Assembly (NCBI GenBank): GCA_903864485.1
Contig: CAIPGD010000194.1
Location: 1-7,247, forward strand
Source: an uncultured bacterium
Lineage (GTDB): Bacteria > Pseudomonadota > Gammaproteobacteria > Burkholderiales > Burkholderiaceae_E
Length of the DNA stretch: 7,247 nucleotides
Direction of reading: 5' to 3'
In this document: positions 1-6,649 of the stretch, piece by piece
How the letters are laid out: each line of letters starts with the position of its first letter
Position numbering within the stretch: the stretch's first letter is position 1
Position numbers and translations under genes: made by a program
Notes under the pieces: model-generated
What the model saw: the letters and a program-made list of their open reading frames with translations, nothing else
The model's database searches: none
Told to the model about the DNA's origin: nothing

Positions 1-1152
1 CGTCCTGGATGGCTGGAACGCGCCCGACAGTGGCGCGACCAGCTGCTGATGAGCCCCGCGTTTCAGCGCTGGGCGGCGGCCTTTCCGCTGACTCGCTGGA
101 TCGCCGCACAGCGTGAGCAACAGCTCTTTGATTTGTGCGCGGGCTTCGTCTACACCCAGACGCTCTTGGCCTGCGTGCGGCTGCGGCTATTTCAGGCGTT
201 GGCGGAGGGGCCGCTCACCGCGGCCATGGTGGCAGCACGTATCGACTTATCGCCTGCCATGGCCGAGCGTCTGCTACTCGCGGCTACTGCGCTTCAGTTG
301 ACTGAACGCCGCGGGCGCGATCGCTTCGGGCTCGGTCCTCTCGGAGCGGCCATGCTCGGAAATCCCGGCGTTGCTGCCATGGTTGAGCATCATTCAATGT
401 TGTACGCCGATCTGCAGGATCCGGTCGCGCTGTTGCGTGCCGGGACTGGGACCGGGGCACTCCACGATTATTGGGCCTACGCCCGAGCGGATCAGCCCTC
501 TCAGCTCGACGCCAATCGGGTTGCCGATTACAGCGCGTTGATGGCGGCCTCGCAGACCATGGTGGCCGAAGATGTGGTCGCGGCCTGGGCGTTTGATCGG
601 TACAAAAAGATCCTCGATGTTGGGGGTGGCGAAGGTGTCTTTTTGTCGGCGGTGGGGGCTGTTGCTCCGCGTACACAATTGGTGCTGTTCGATCTGCCGC
701 CGGTTGCCAGTCGGGGTGGCGAGCGCCTCCGTGCGGCGGGGTTTCAAGAACGCTCGCAAGCCGTAGGCGGGGACTTTTGCGTCGATCCGTTGCCCACTGG
801 GGCTGATCTGATCACCCTGGTTCGGGTGCTCCATGACCACGATGACGATTTGGTTTTGAGCTTGCTGCGGGCGGTTCGAAAAGCCATGCCAGCCAACGGA
901 ACTTTACTGATTGCTGAACCGATGGCGGGGACCTCTGGCTCCGAGCGGATTGGCGATACGTACTTCGGTTTTTACCTCCTCGCGATGGGGAGCGGACGCG
1001 CACGAACCCCCGCCGAACTGACGCAGTTGCTGGAGCTATCGGGTTTTACGGAGGTCCGTTTGCAGCCCACTCGACGCCCATTACGGGTCCGTCTTCTGAC
1101 AGCGCGGCCGGCCCAATTTGACGAACAAATTAAAAGCGTAAATTTAAGTTGA
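1..1152 (+). CDS. crtF: Demethylspheroidene O-methyltransferase (CrtF), 5'-truncated by window edge
   Basis: SAM-dependent methyltransferase that methylates the 1-hydroxyl of acyclic carotenoids (spheroidene or spirilloxanthin branch). The frame is open from base 1. An ATG at 49 exists, but the 16 codons before it (including GWLERARQWRDQ) read like the normal CrtF N-terminus, so the real start is probably upstream of the window. Numbering from ATG 49, residues 1-160 form the helical dimerisation half (FPLTRWIA, FDLCAGFVY). The Rossmann methyltransferase half follows, with the SAM-binding glycine motif DVGGGEG at 190-196 and an LHDHDDD stretch whose His262 sits where the catalytic base of plant-type O-methyltransferases lies. 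The visible 383 codons approach the usual family length, so little is missing. No terminator separates it from bchC; its stop codon lies inside the bchC promoter, so read-through into bchC is likely. Family assignment rests on remembered motifs and on the gene order. Confidence 0.93.
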   Translation, partial: RPGWLERARQWRDQLLMSPAFQRWAAAFPLTRWIAAQREQQLFDLCAGFVYTQTLLACVRLRLFQALAEGPLTAAMVAARIDLSPAMAERLLLAATALQLTERRGRDRFGLGPLGAAMLGNPGVAAMVEHHSMLYADLQDPVALLRAGTGTGALHDYWAYARADQPSQLDANRVADYSALMAASQTMVAEDVVAAWAFDRYKKILDVGGGEGVFLSAVGAVAPRTQLVLFDLPPVASRGGERLRAAGFQERSQAVGGDFCVDPLPTGADLITLVRVLHDHDDDLVLSLLRAVRKAMPANGTLLIAEPMAGTSGSERIGDTYFGFYLLAMGSGRARTPAELTQLLELSGFTEVRLQPTRRPLRVRLLTARPAQFDEQIKSVNLS

Positions 1153-1154
1153 CA
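1137..1154 (+). promoter_or_regulatory. Upstream PpsR/CrtJ-type operator (imperfect)
   Basis: CGTAAATTTAAGTTGACA fits the TGT-N12-ACA operator of the photosynthesis repressors PpsR/CrtJ except that the first base is C instead of T. It covers the last codons and stop of crtF and the -35 box of the predicted bchC promoter. It lies exactly 8 bp upstream of a second, perfect copy. Function is inferred from motif, spacing and position ahead of bchC. Confidence 0.6.
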
Positions 1155-1177
1155 GGTAATAGTGTCAGCGTTACTTT
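1149..1177 (+). promoter_or_regulatory. Predicted sigma70-type promoter of bchC
   Basis: A perfect TTGACA -35 box (1149-1154) is followed after 17 bp by TACTTT (1172-1177), which keeps the key T, A and final T of a -10 box. Transcription would start near 1184, about 24 nt before the bchC ATG. The -35 box includes the crtF stop codon (TGA 1150-1152). Each box lies inside one of the two PpsR/CrtJ-like palindromes, the expected layout for a repressor competing with RNA polymerase. The start point is inferred from spacing only. Confidence 0.6.
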
Positions 1178-1180
1178 ACA
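1163..1180 (+). promoter_or_regulatory. Downstream PpsR/CrtJ-type operator (perfect TGT-N12-ACA)
   Basis: TGTCAGCGTTACTTTACA matches TGT-N12-ACA exactly and contains the predicted -10 box of bchC (1172-1177). Together with the imperfect copy 8 bp upstream it forms the paired arrangement described for cooperative CrtJ binding at the Rhodobacter bchC promoter. The regulator gene is not in the window. Confidence 0.68.
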
Positions 1181-1207
1181 TCTTCAATGACCCCCGCCCA
1201 GTAACTC

Positions 1208-2200
1208 ATGCCCACCATTGCCAACCGATTTGATGTTCCAAAGGAACTGTCCGTACAGCGCGAAGCGCTTGCGGTCGTTCTGAACGAACCCGGTTGCATC
1301 GCCCTCAATCGTCTTGCGTTGTGTGAGCCGGGCGATGACGACGTCGTGGTCGACATCGAGTGGAGCGGCATCAGCACTGACGCTGAGCGCTTGCTTTGGA
1401 GTGGTCAAAAGCCAGCACAGTCTGGATTCGGCTATCCGGTCGTGCCTGGGTACGAGTCGGTGGGGCGGATTCGAGAGGCTGGCTCAAGCACCCGTTTTAC
1501 CCTCGGTGATCGTGTATTCGTACCCGGTGCCCGATGTTTTGGCTCCACCAGCGGTCATCTCGGGGCGGCAGCGTCTCGCTTGGTTGTGCCGGGTGCTCAG
1601 GTGGTCCCAGTCCAGCAGTCGCTCGAAGAAAGCGCTGTGTTGATGGCACTCGCTGCGAGCGCCCAACATGCGCTCAACGCAACCGAAGCTGGGTCGGTTG
1701 ATCTGGTGGTCGGGCACGGGGTGCTTGGTCGCTTGATTGCCCGCATCGCGATGGCCAATGGAACCGAGGCGCCTGTTGTCTGGGAGCCGAGCGCGGCACG
1801 TCGTGACGGTGCGGACGGATACACGGTGATCGATCCTGCGTTCGACCGCCGGCGGGACTACCGCTCGATCATCGATACCAGCGGCGATTCGCAGTTGCTT
1901 GAGCGTCTCATTTCACGTCTCGAGCCCAGTGGAAATCTGGTCCTCGCCGGCTGTTATCCCGAACCGCTGAGCTTCGCATTTGCCCCCGCGACCCAACGCA
2001 GCCTGCGCATCAGCGTGGCCACAGATTGGCATCCGGATGACTTGATCGCCGTCAAAGGCCTCGCCGAAACCGGATGTCTCTCGCTCGACGATTTGATTAC
2101 CCATCGCTGTCCGGCCGAGCAGGCCAGCGATGCTTACCGGACCGCGTTCAGCGACCCCGGTTGTCTGAAAATGATTCTTGATTGGAGGGGATACCAATGA
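1208..2200 (+). CDS. bchC: 3-hydroxyethyl bacteriochlorophyllide a dehydrogenase (BchC)
   Basis: Oxidises the C3 hydroxyethyl group of 3-hydroxyethyl bacteriochlorophyllide a to acetyl, a late step of bacteriochlorophyll a synthesis in the cytoplasm. The 330-residue protein has the medium-chain dehydrogenase layout. The N-terminal half carries the conserved BchC stretch VVVDIEWSGIST (47-57 region) and GYPVVPGYESVG (75-86). The nucleotide-binding part has GHGVLGRL (169-176), and the C-terminus reads KMILDWRG. ATG 1208 is the only conventional start: an in-frame TAA lies two codons upstream and the next in-frame Met is residue 146. This gives about 18 residues before the usual AVVL beginning of the family. 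No good ribosome-binding site precedes it. The gene has its own predicted promoter and operators upstream. Its TGA overlaps the bchX ATG (ATGA, 2197-2200), so the two are probably translationally coupled. Confidence 0.93.
   Translation: MPTIANRFDVPKELSVQREALAVVLNEPGCIALNRLALCEPGDDDVVVDIEWSGISTDAERLLWSGQKPAQSGFGYPVVPGYESVGRIREAGSSTRFTLGDRVFVPGARCFGSTSGHLGAAASRLVVPGAQVVPVQQSLEESAVLMALAASAQHALNATEAGSVDLVVGHGVLGRLIARIAMANGTEAPVVWEPSAARRDGADGYTVIDPAFDRRRDYRSIIDTSGDSQLLERLISRLEPSGNLVLAGCYPEPLSFAFAPATQRSLRISVATDWHPDDLIAVKGLAETGCLSLDDLITHRCPAEQASDAYRTAFSDPGCLKMILDWRGYQ
2184..2190 (+). promoter_or_regulatory. Ribosome-binding site of bchX
   Basis: GGAGGGG ends 6 nt before ATG 2197. It decides the bchX start in favour of ATG 2197 over the in-frame TTG at 2182, which lies upstream of this site. 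It is embedded in the last codons of bchC. Confidence 0.85.
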
Positions 2201-3198
2201 GTGGCTTTACTCAGCACGAGCTGCGCCGAATTGAAACCTTGCGGCAGGAGGCAGCCGAGCCCCTAGATCCGGTCGCCACGGGCGAGCCAACGCGCAAGAC
2301 CCAGGTCATTGCTATTTATGGCAAGGGTGGCATCGGCAAGAGCTTCACGCTGGCCAACCTGTCGCACATGATGGCTGCGATGGGCAAGCGGGTATTGCTG
2401 ATTGGTTGCGATCCTAAAAGTGATACGACCTCGCTGCTCTTCGGTGGGCGTGCCTGCCCGACCATCATCGAAACCTCTGCGAAGAAAAAACTCGCGGGCG
2501 AACCGGTCCGGGTCGAGGATATTTGCTTCCGTCGCGGTGGCGTCTTCGCGATGGAATTGGGTGGCCCAGAGGTCGGCCGGGGTTGCGGCGGTCGCGGCAT
2601 CATTCATGGCTTCGAGCTGCTCGAAAAGCTCGGCTTCCATGACTGGGACTTTGACTACGTGCTGCTCGACTTTTTGGGTGACGTGGTCTGCGGCGGCTTT
2701 GGTCTGCCAATCGCCCGCGACATGTGTCAGAAAGTGATTGTGGTTGGTAGTAACGATCTGCAGTCGCTTTATGTTGCCAATAACGTCTGTTCGGCGGTGT
2801 CGTACTTCCAGCGCCTCGGCGGCAACGTGGGTGTCGCAGGTCTCGTGATCAACAAAGACGACGGCACTGGCGAAGCGCAGGCATTCGCAAAGGCCGTGGG
2901 TATTCCGGTGCTGGCTTCGATTCCGGCCGACGAAAGTATCCGACGCAAGAGTGCGAGCTACGAAATCATCGGGCGTCCTGGTTCGCCGTGGGCCTCATTG
3001 TTTGAGCTCCTGTCCGACAACGTTGCGCAGGCTCAACCGGTATTACCCGAGCCACTTTCGCAAGATGCGCTGTTGGGACTGTTTGATGCCTCAGCCGTCG
3101 GCCGCGATGTCGTTCTTGAGGCGGCATCCAGTGCCGACATGATGGGTAAAAACCATGTCGAGCGCCCGTCGCTCGAGGTCATTTACGAAGCTGCGTGA
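2197..3198 (+). CDS. bchX: Chlorophyllide a reductase, iron protein subunit (BchX)
   Basis: ATP-dependent electron donor of chlorophyllide a oxidoreductase, the NifH-like dimer that passes electrons to BchY-BchZ for reduction of ring B. The 333-residue protein shows the nucleotide-binding P-loop GKGGIGKSF at 42-50, the CDPKSD switch region at 71-76, and the two Cys that bridge a 4Fe-4S cluster between monomers: Cys130 in GRGCGGRG and Cys165 in DVVCGGF. The basic/acidic N-terminal lead before the P-loop and the C-terminal tail after about residue 275 distinguish BchX from the shorter BchL and NifH. The start is ATG 2197, supported by a strong ribosome-binding site. It overlaps bchC by 4 bp and is followed after 10 bp by bchY, in one operon. 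All key residues are intact. Confidence 0.97.
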   Translation: MSGFTQHELRRIETLRQEAAEPLDPVATGEPTRKTQVIAIYGKGGIGKSFTLANLSHMMAAMGKRVLLIGCDPKSDTTSLLFGGRACPTIIETSAKKKLAGEPVRVEDICFRRGGVFAMELGGPEVGRGCGGRGIIHGFELLEKLGFHDWDFDYVLLDFLGDVVCGGFGLPIARDMCQKVIVVGSNDLQSLYVANNVCSAVSYFQRLGGNVGVAGLVINKDDGTGEAQAFAKAVGIPVLASIPADESIRRKSASYEIIGRPGSPWASLFELLSDNVAQAQPVLPEPLSQDALLGLFDASAVGRDVVLEAASSADMMGKNHVERPSLEVIYEAA

Positions 3199-3208
3199 AG
3201 CCATTTCC

Positions 3209-4756
3209 ATGAATGCACCTGTCGAACCCACGCAGCGAATCGTTCCGATCTCGGTGGAACCCACAGCGGTTGCCCGGGAAGGGGATGCGAGTTGCCACGG
3301 TGGTCGTGATCGGATGCGAGAGGCTGCGATCGCTGCTGGCAAGAGCGAGACGCTTGAGCGCTACGCCGCTGACTATCCAGCCGGCCCTCACGATCAGCCA
3401 CAGAGTATGTGTCCGGCGTTTGGGTCGTTGCGCGTTGGCTTGCGTATGCGTCGTACGGCAACGATCCTGTCGGGTTCGGCTTGTTGCGTCTACGGCCTCA
3501 CCTTTACGTCGCATTTTTATGGCGCACGGCGAACGGTCGGCTACGTCCCCTTTGATTCCGAGTCACTGGTGACCGGAAAACTCTACGAAGACATTCGCGA
3601 TGCGGTCGCGGGTCTTGCAGACCCCGCGTTACATGATGCGATTGTGGTCATCAACCTCTGTGTACCGACCGCGTCTGGGGTTCCATTGCGGATGCTTCCG
3701 CGCGAGATTGATGGCGTTCGAATCATCGGAATCGATGTGCCGGGCTTTGGGGTGCCGACGCACGCCGAAGCTAAAGACGTACTCGCGGGGGCGATGCTCA
3801 ACTACGCCCGCAGCGAAGCAGAGCATGGTCCAGTGCAAGCGCCGCGCGGCGGTCGGGTAGCGCTGCCGACCGTAGCGCTCGTGGGCGAGATGTTCCCCGT
3901 CGATCCCTTGACCATTGGTGCGCTGCTTGCGCCGATGGAATTGGCTGCTGGGCCGGTTGTACCGACCCGCGAGTGGCGTGAGCTTTATAGCGCGCTGGAT
4001 TGCCGGGTTGCCGCCATGATCCACCCGTTCTACACCGCAGTGCAACGCGAATTCGAAATCGCGGGTCGTTCAGCGATCGGTTCGGCACCGGTCGGTGTGG
4101 ATGGCACAGCGGCGTGGCTCGAAGCGATTGGTGCCGCCTGTAACGTATCTGCCGAAAAGATCGGGCTGGCCAAGGAACGCGTGTTGCCGATGATTGCAGC
4201 CGCCCTGGAAAAACACCCGATCCGCGGCCGCATTACGCTTTCGGGCTACGAGGGCTCGGAGCTGCTGGTCGGTCGGTTGCTGGTCGAAGCAGGGGCCGAT
4301 CTTCGATACGTGGGTACCGCCTGTCCAAGGACCCGCTGGTCCGATACCGACCGCGAATGGCTTGAAGCGCATGGCGTTCAGGTTCAGTTCCGCGCATCGC
4401 TCGAGCAGGACATTGCCGCAGTCGAGGCCTACCAGCCCGACCTCGCCATTGGAACGACCCCGGTCGTTCAATACGCAAAAACGAAAGCGACGCCGGCGCT
4501 CTACTTCACCAATCTGATTTCGGCGCGACCGCTGATGGGTGCTGCCGGCGCTGGCTCGTTGGCGCAGATCATCGGGACCGCAATCGCCGGCAAGGCGCGA
4601 TTCGACACGATGCAGACGTTTTTTGAGGGCGTAGGGGCTGGCGATAAGGCCGGCGTCTGGTCCGAAACGCCGGTTGCCCATCCCACATTTCGCGATGATC
4701 ACCGGCGCCGTCTCGAGAAGGCTGCCCGTGCTCGTCGATCACTGGATGCTGTCTGA
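3209..4756 (+). CDS. bchY: Chlorophyllide a reductase subunit Y (BchY)
   Basis: One half of the catalytic BchY-BchZ heterotetramer (nitrogenase NifDK/BchNB fold) that reduces the C7=C8 bond of chlorophyllide a using electrons from BchX. From ATG 3209 the protein is 515 residues, close to the family's usual size. Candidate 4Fe-4S ligands are Cys68 (QSMCPAFGS), Cys92 or Cys93 (GSACCVYG) and Cys151 (INLCVPT); the fourth ligand comes from BchZ. Conserved text such as TFTSHFYGARRTVGYVPFDS is typical of BchY. An in-frame ATG at 3155 would add 18 Arg/Ser-rich residues and overlap bchX by 44 bp; I prefer 3209, 10 bp after the bchX stop. Only a weak GAAG (3197-3200) precedes it, so translation probably depends on re-initiation after bchX. 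Its stop TGA shares one base with the bchZ ATG. Confidence 0.96.
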   Translation: MNAPVEPTQRIVPISVEPTAVAREGDASCHGGRDRMREAAIAAGKSETLERYAADYPAGPHDQPQSMCPAFGSLRVGLRMRRTATILSGSACCVYGLTFTSHFYGARRTVGYVPFDSESLVTGKLYEDIRDAVAGLADPALHDAIVVINLCVPTASGVPLRMLPREIDGVRIIGIDVPGFGVPTHAEAKDVLAGAMLNYARSEAEHGPVQAPRGGRVALPTVALVGEMFPVDPLTIGALLAPMELAAGPVVPTREWRELYSALDCRVAAMIHPFYTAVQREFEIAGRSAIGSAPVGVDGTAAWLEAIGAACNVSAEKIGLAKERVLPMIAAALEKHPIRGRITLSGYEGSELLVGRLLVEAGADLRYVGTACPRTRWSDTDREWLEAHGVQVQFRASLEQDIAAVEAYQPDLAIGTTPVVQYAKTKATPALYFTNLISARPLMGAAGAGSLAQIIGTAIAGKARFDTMQTFFEGVGAGDKAGVWSETPVAHPTFRDDHRRRLEKAARARRSLDAV

Positions 4757-6222
4757 TGCTGGTACTTGACCACGATCGAGCCGGCGGTTACTGGGGGGCG
4801 GTCTACGCCTTCACCGCCATCAAGGGCTTGCAGGTCATCATCGATGGCCCGGTGGGTTGCGAAAATCTGCCAGTCACTTCGGTGTTGCATTACACCGATG
4901 CCCTGCCGCCGCATGAATTACCCATTGTGGTCACCGGTCTGGGCGAGGAAGAACTCGGCCAGCACGGGACCGAACAGGCGATGCGGCGTGCCCACAAAGC
5001 CCTCGATCCAGACCTCCCTTCGGTCGTCGTTACGGGGTCTATCGCCGAGATGATTGGCGGCGGTGTGACACCCGAAGGCACCGGGATTCAGCGCTTTTTA
5101 CCGCGTACGATCGATGAAGACCAGTGGCAAAGCGCGGATCGCGCCCTGCTTTGGCTTTGGACCGAGTTTGGGCCACGCCGCGTGCCCAAGCCGCGTGAGC
5201 GCAAGGCGGGGGAGAAGCCCCGGGTCAATCTGATCGGCCCCTCCTACGGGATGTTCAACGGGCCCTCCGATATCGCCGAGATTCGACGCCTGATTGAAGG
5301 GATTGGGGCTGAGATCAACCTCGCGTTCCCGCTGGGTAGCCATCTCGAAGAGGTCTCCAAGCTCGCGGATGCCGATGTCAACGTGTGTCTGTATCGCGAA
5401 TACGGCAGCTTGCTCTGCGAAGCGCTCGATCGGCCCTGGTTACGCGCCCCGATCGGCTTGCACTCGACGACGCGTTTCTTGCGCTCGCTGGGTGAACTGC
5501 TCGATCTCGATCCAGAGCCTTTTATTGAGCGTGAGAAGCACACCACGATTAAACCCCTGTGGGATCTCTGGCGCTCGGTGACCCAAGACTTTTTTGGTAC
5601 CGCCACCTTCGGAATTGTCGCGACAGAGACCTACACGCGCGGCATCCGGCGTTTCCTGGAAGACGACATGGGCCTGCCATGCGCTTTTTCATTCGAGCGA
5701 TCGGCTGGGGTGAAGCCCGATAACGAAGCCGTACGCAAAGCCGTGCGTGAGCGCGCACCGCTGGTTTTGTTTGGCAGCGTGAATGAGCGCATGTACATGG
5801 CCGAAGCGGGCTCGCGCGGAATGCTGATTCCTGCGTCGTTCCCAGGCGCTGTGATTCGTCGTCATACCGGAACGCCCTTCATGGGCTACAGCGGGGCGAC
5901 TTATCTCGTTCAAGAAATATGTAACGTCTTGTTTGATGTGCTTTTTCACATCCTGCCCCTGGGCACCGAGATGGATAAGGTTGATCCAACGCTCGCCAAG
6001 GCCGGAGCGGCCGGTCTGCAAACGTCACTCCCCTGGGATGACGACGCGATGGCGTTGCTCGACGAATGCGTCCAGGCCGAGCCGGTTCTGGTGCGGATCT
6101 CCGCGGCCAAGCGGGTGCGTGATCGGGCCGAGCGCGATGCACGCCGGGCCGGTGAAGAACGCGTCACCCTGAGCCGGATCGAGAAGACACGAGAAGACTT
6201 GTTTGCGGGGGTGCCGGCATGA
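4756..6222 (+). CDS. bchZ: Chlorophyllide a reductase subunit Z (BchZ)
   Basis: Second half of the BchY-BchZ catalytic component of chlorophyllide a reductase. The 488-residue protein begins with the family signature DHDRAGGYWGAVYAF and has GPVGCENLPVTS, whose Cys35 is the expected cluster ligand. The nitrogenase component-1 fold fills most of the length. From about Trp427 to the end lies the small helical C-terminal domain shared with the light-independent protochlorophyllide reductase B subunit (WDDDAMALLDECV, then PVLVRISAAKRVRDRAE). The start ATG overlaps the bchY stop by one base (TGATG, 4754-4758), so translation is probably coupled. It is the last bch gene in the window. Its stop lies in an ATGA (6219-6222) that opens a short frame of doubtful reality, and hairpins follow before pufB. 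Confidence 0.97.
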   Translation: MLVLDHDRAGGYWGAVYAFTAIKGLQVIIDGPVGCENLPVTSVLHYTDALPPHELPIVVTGLGEEELGQHGTEQAMRRAHKALDPDLPSVVVTGSIAEMIGGGVTPEGTGIQRFLPRTIDEDQWQSADRALLWLWTEFGPRRVPKPRERKAGEKPRVNLIGPSYGMFNGPSDIAEIRRLIEGIGAEINLAFPLGSHLEEVSKLADADVNVCLYREYGSLLCEALDRPWLRAPIGLHSTTRFLRSLGELLDLDPEPFIEREKHTTIKPLWDLWRSVTQDFFGTATFGIVATETYTRGIRRFLEDDMGLPCAFSFERSAGVKPDNEAVRKAVRERAPLVLFGSVNERMYMAEAGSRGMLIPASFPGAVIRRHTGTPFMGYSGATYLVQEICNVLFDVLFHILPLGTEMDKVDPTLAKAGAAGLQTSLPWDDDAMALLDECVQAEPVLVRISAAKRVRDRAERDARRAGEERVTLSRIEKTREDLFAGVPA

Positions 6223-6407
6223 GCGTGGCACCGACCGATTTTGATCGTTGCGCAATTCGAGACTCCGCAAGGGTTTCGGATGGCGCTCGACCGTTCGGAT
6301 TTTCCGAACGGAGTGGGCGTCATGGTGTCAAAAACCATGACGATTTTTTGCTACGCGCACATGGCGTGGTGCCAGCCTTAGGGCTGTTTCGGAGTTTTCT
6401 ACTATGA
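6219..6407 (+). CDS. Possible 62-residue leader ORF between bchZ and pufB; not PufQ-like
   Basis: An open frame starts in the ATGA that ends bchZ and stops in the ATGA that begins pufB, so it overlaps both neighbours by 4 bp. The product would be 62 residues, starting MSVAPTDFDRCAIRDS and ending LGLFRSFLL. It is polar and Arg-rich, with hydrophobic residues only near the end, and shows no clear membrane helix. PufQ normally sits here and has one membrane segment; I see no resemblance. The frame runs through two hairpins, one terminator-like, which fits non-coding DNA better. No ribosome-binding site is evident beyond coupling to bchZ. It may be a chance open frame, or a translated leader whose passage would melt the terminator. 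I recognise no family. Confidence 0.2.
   Translation: MSVAPTDFDRCAIRDSARVSDGARPFGFSERSGRHGVKNHDDFLLRAHGVVPALGLFRSFLL
6291..6311 (+). other. Perfect 9-bp hairpin in the bchZ-pufB spacer
   Basis: CCGTTCGGA (6291-6299) and TCCGAACGG (6303-6311) pair perfectly around a 3-nt TTT loop. No T-run follows directly, so it looks more like an RNA 3'-end protector or processing block than a terminator. It lies only 6 nt before a second hairpin that does have a T-run. Confidence 0.7.
6318..6349 (+). terminator. Intrinsic terminator-like hairpin between bchZ and pufB
   Basis: CGTCATGGT (6318-6326) pairs perfectly with ACCATGACG (6334-6342) around a 7-nt loop, followed by one A and six T's (6344-6349). This is the classic form of a rho-independent terminator, though the stem is only moderately GC-rich. 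It would end or thin out transcripts from bchCXYZ before the puf genes, 54 nt upstream of the pufB start. Confidence 0.7.
6391..6394 (+). promoter_or_regulatory. Ribosome-binding site of pufB
   Basis: GGAG lies 9 nt before ATG 6404, an acceptable but not strong site, weaker than that of pufA. Confidence 0.55.
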
Positions 6408-6637
6408 GCAATTCTGGAAGCACGGACGGTCATTCGTCCGGTCTGACGAATGAAGAAGCGAAAGAATTTCATCGCCTCTTCATGGCGTCGTTTTTTATGT
6501 TCACGTTGATCGCGATCGTCGCGCATCTTCTCGTCTGGAACTGGCGTCCCTGGTTCCCGCCGCTCGAAGGCGCTTCGCTCATCCACGGCGTAAAGGTCGC
6601 GCTTCAAGAAGCGCTGCCAATCGCCTTTTCGGTATAA
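6404..6637 (+). CDS. pufB: Light-harvesting 1 (core antenna) beta polypeptide with C-terminal extension
   Basis: Single-span membrane polypeptide that pairs with PufA and binds bacteriochlorophyll a in the LH1 ring around the reaction centre. The core is canonical: a polar cytoplasmic N-terminus, GLTNEEAKEFH with conserved His23, a membrane helix (about 27-46), the bacteriochlorophyll ligand His41 in AHLLVWNWRPW, and the aromatic WRPWF end at 47-51. Many LH1 beta chains end within a few residues of that point. Here about 25 more residues follow, including an amphipathic-looking stretch (EGASLIHGVKVALQEALP, 55-72), for 77 residues in total. The stop TAA overlaps the ribosome-binding site of pufA, so the extension is not an obvious frameshift. 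A hydrophobic second segment is too short and polar to be a clear membrane helix. Expression is expected with pufA as one message. Confidence 0.94.
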   Translation: MSNSGSTDGHSSGLTNEEAKEFHRLFMASFFMFTLIAIVAHLLVWNWRPWFPPLEGASLIHGVKVALQEALPIAFSV

Positions 6638-6643
6638 GGAGGG
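6636..6643 (+). promoter_or_regulatory. Strong ribosome-binding site of pufA
   Basis: AAGGAGGG, 6 nt before ATG 6650, is a near-perfect Shine-Dalgarno sequence and overlaps the pufB stop codon (TAA 6635-6637). It suits the high translation rate needed for antenna polypeptides. Confidence 0.85.
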
Positions 6644-6649
6644 CGTCAC

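Noticed and set aside
2182..2196. TTG start adding five residues to BchX
   Set aside because: The strong GGAGGGG site at 2184-2190 lies downstream of this TTG and 6 nt before ATG 2197, which also forms the ATGA overlap with bchC.
3155..3208. Earlier ATG for BchY overlapping bchX by 44 bp
   Set aside because: The added Arg/Ser-rich residues look like out-of-frame translation of the bchX end, and no ribosome-binding site precedes it.
3629..4702. Long minus-strand open frames opposite bchY
   Set aside because: They are antisense shadows of a GC-rich gene, low in complexity and unlike known proteins, while the + strand encodes an intact BchY.
5935..5952. Hairpin GATGTG-CTTTTT-CACATC inside bchZ
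   Set aside because: It encodes conserved-looking BchZ residues (FDVLFHI) and its 6-bp stem is the sort expected by chance in a sequence this long.
6248..6255. TTGCGCAA palindrome just after bchZ as a regulator site
   Set aside because: Eight-base palindromes are common, and it matches no operator that I can name with confidence.
6219..6407. pufQ in the bchZ-pufB spacer
   Set aside because: The encoded peptide has no clear membrane segment and no PufQ-like text; it is kept only as a low-confidence open frame.
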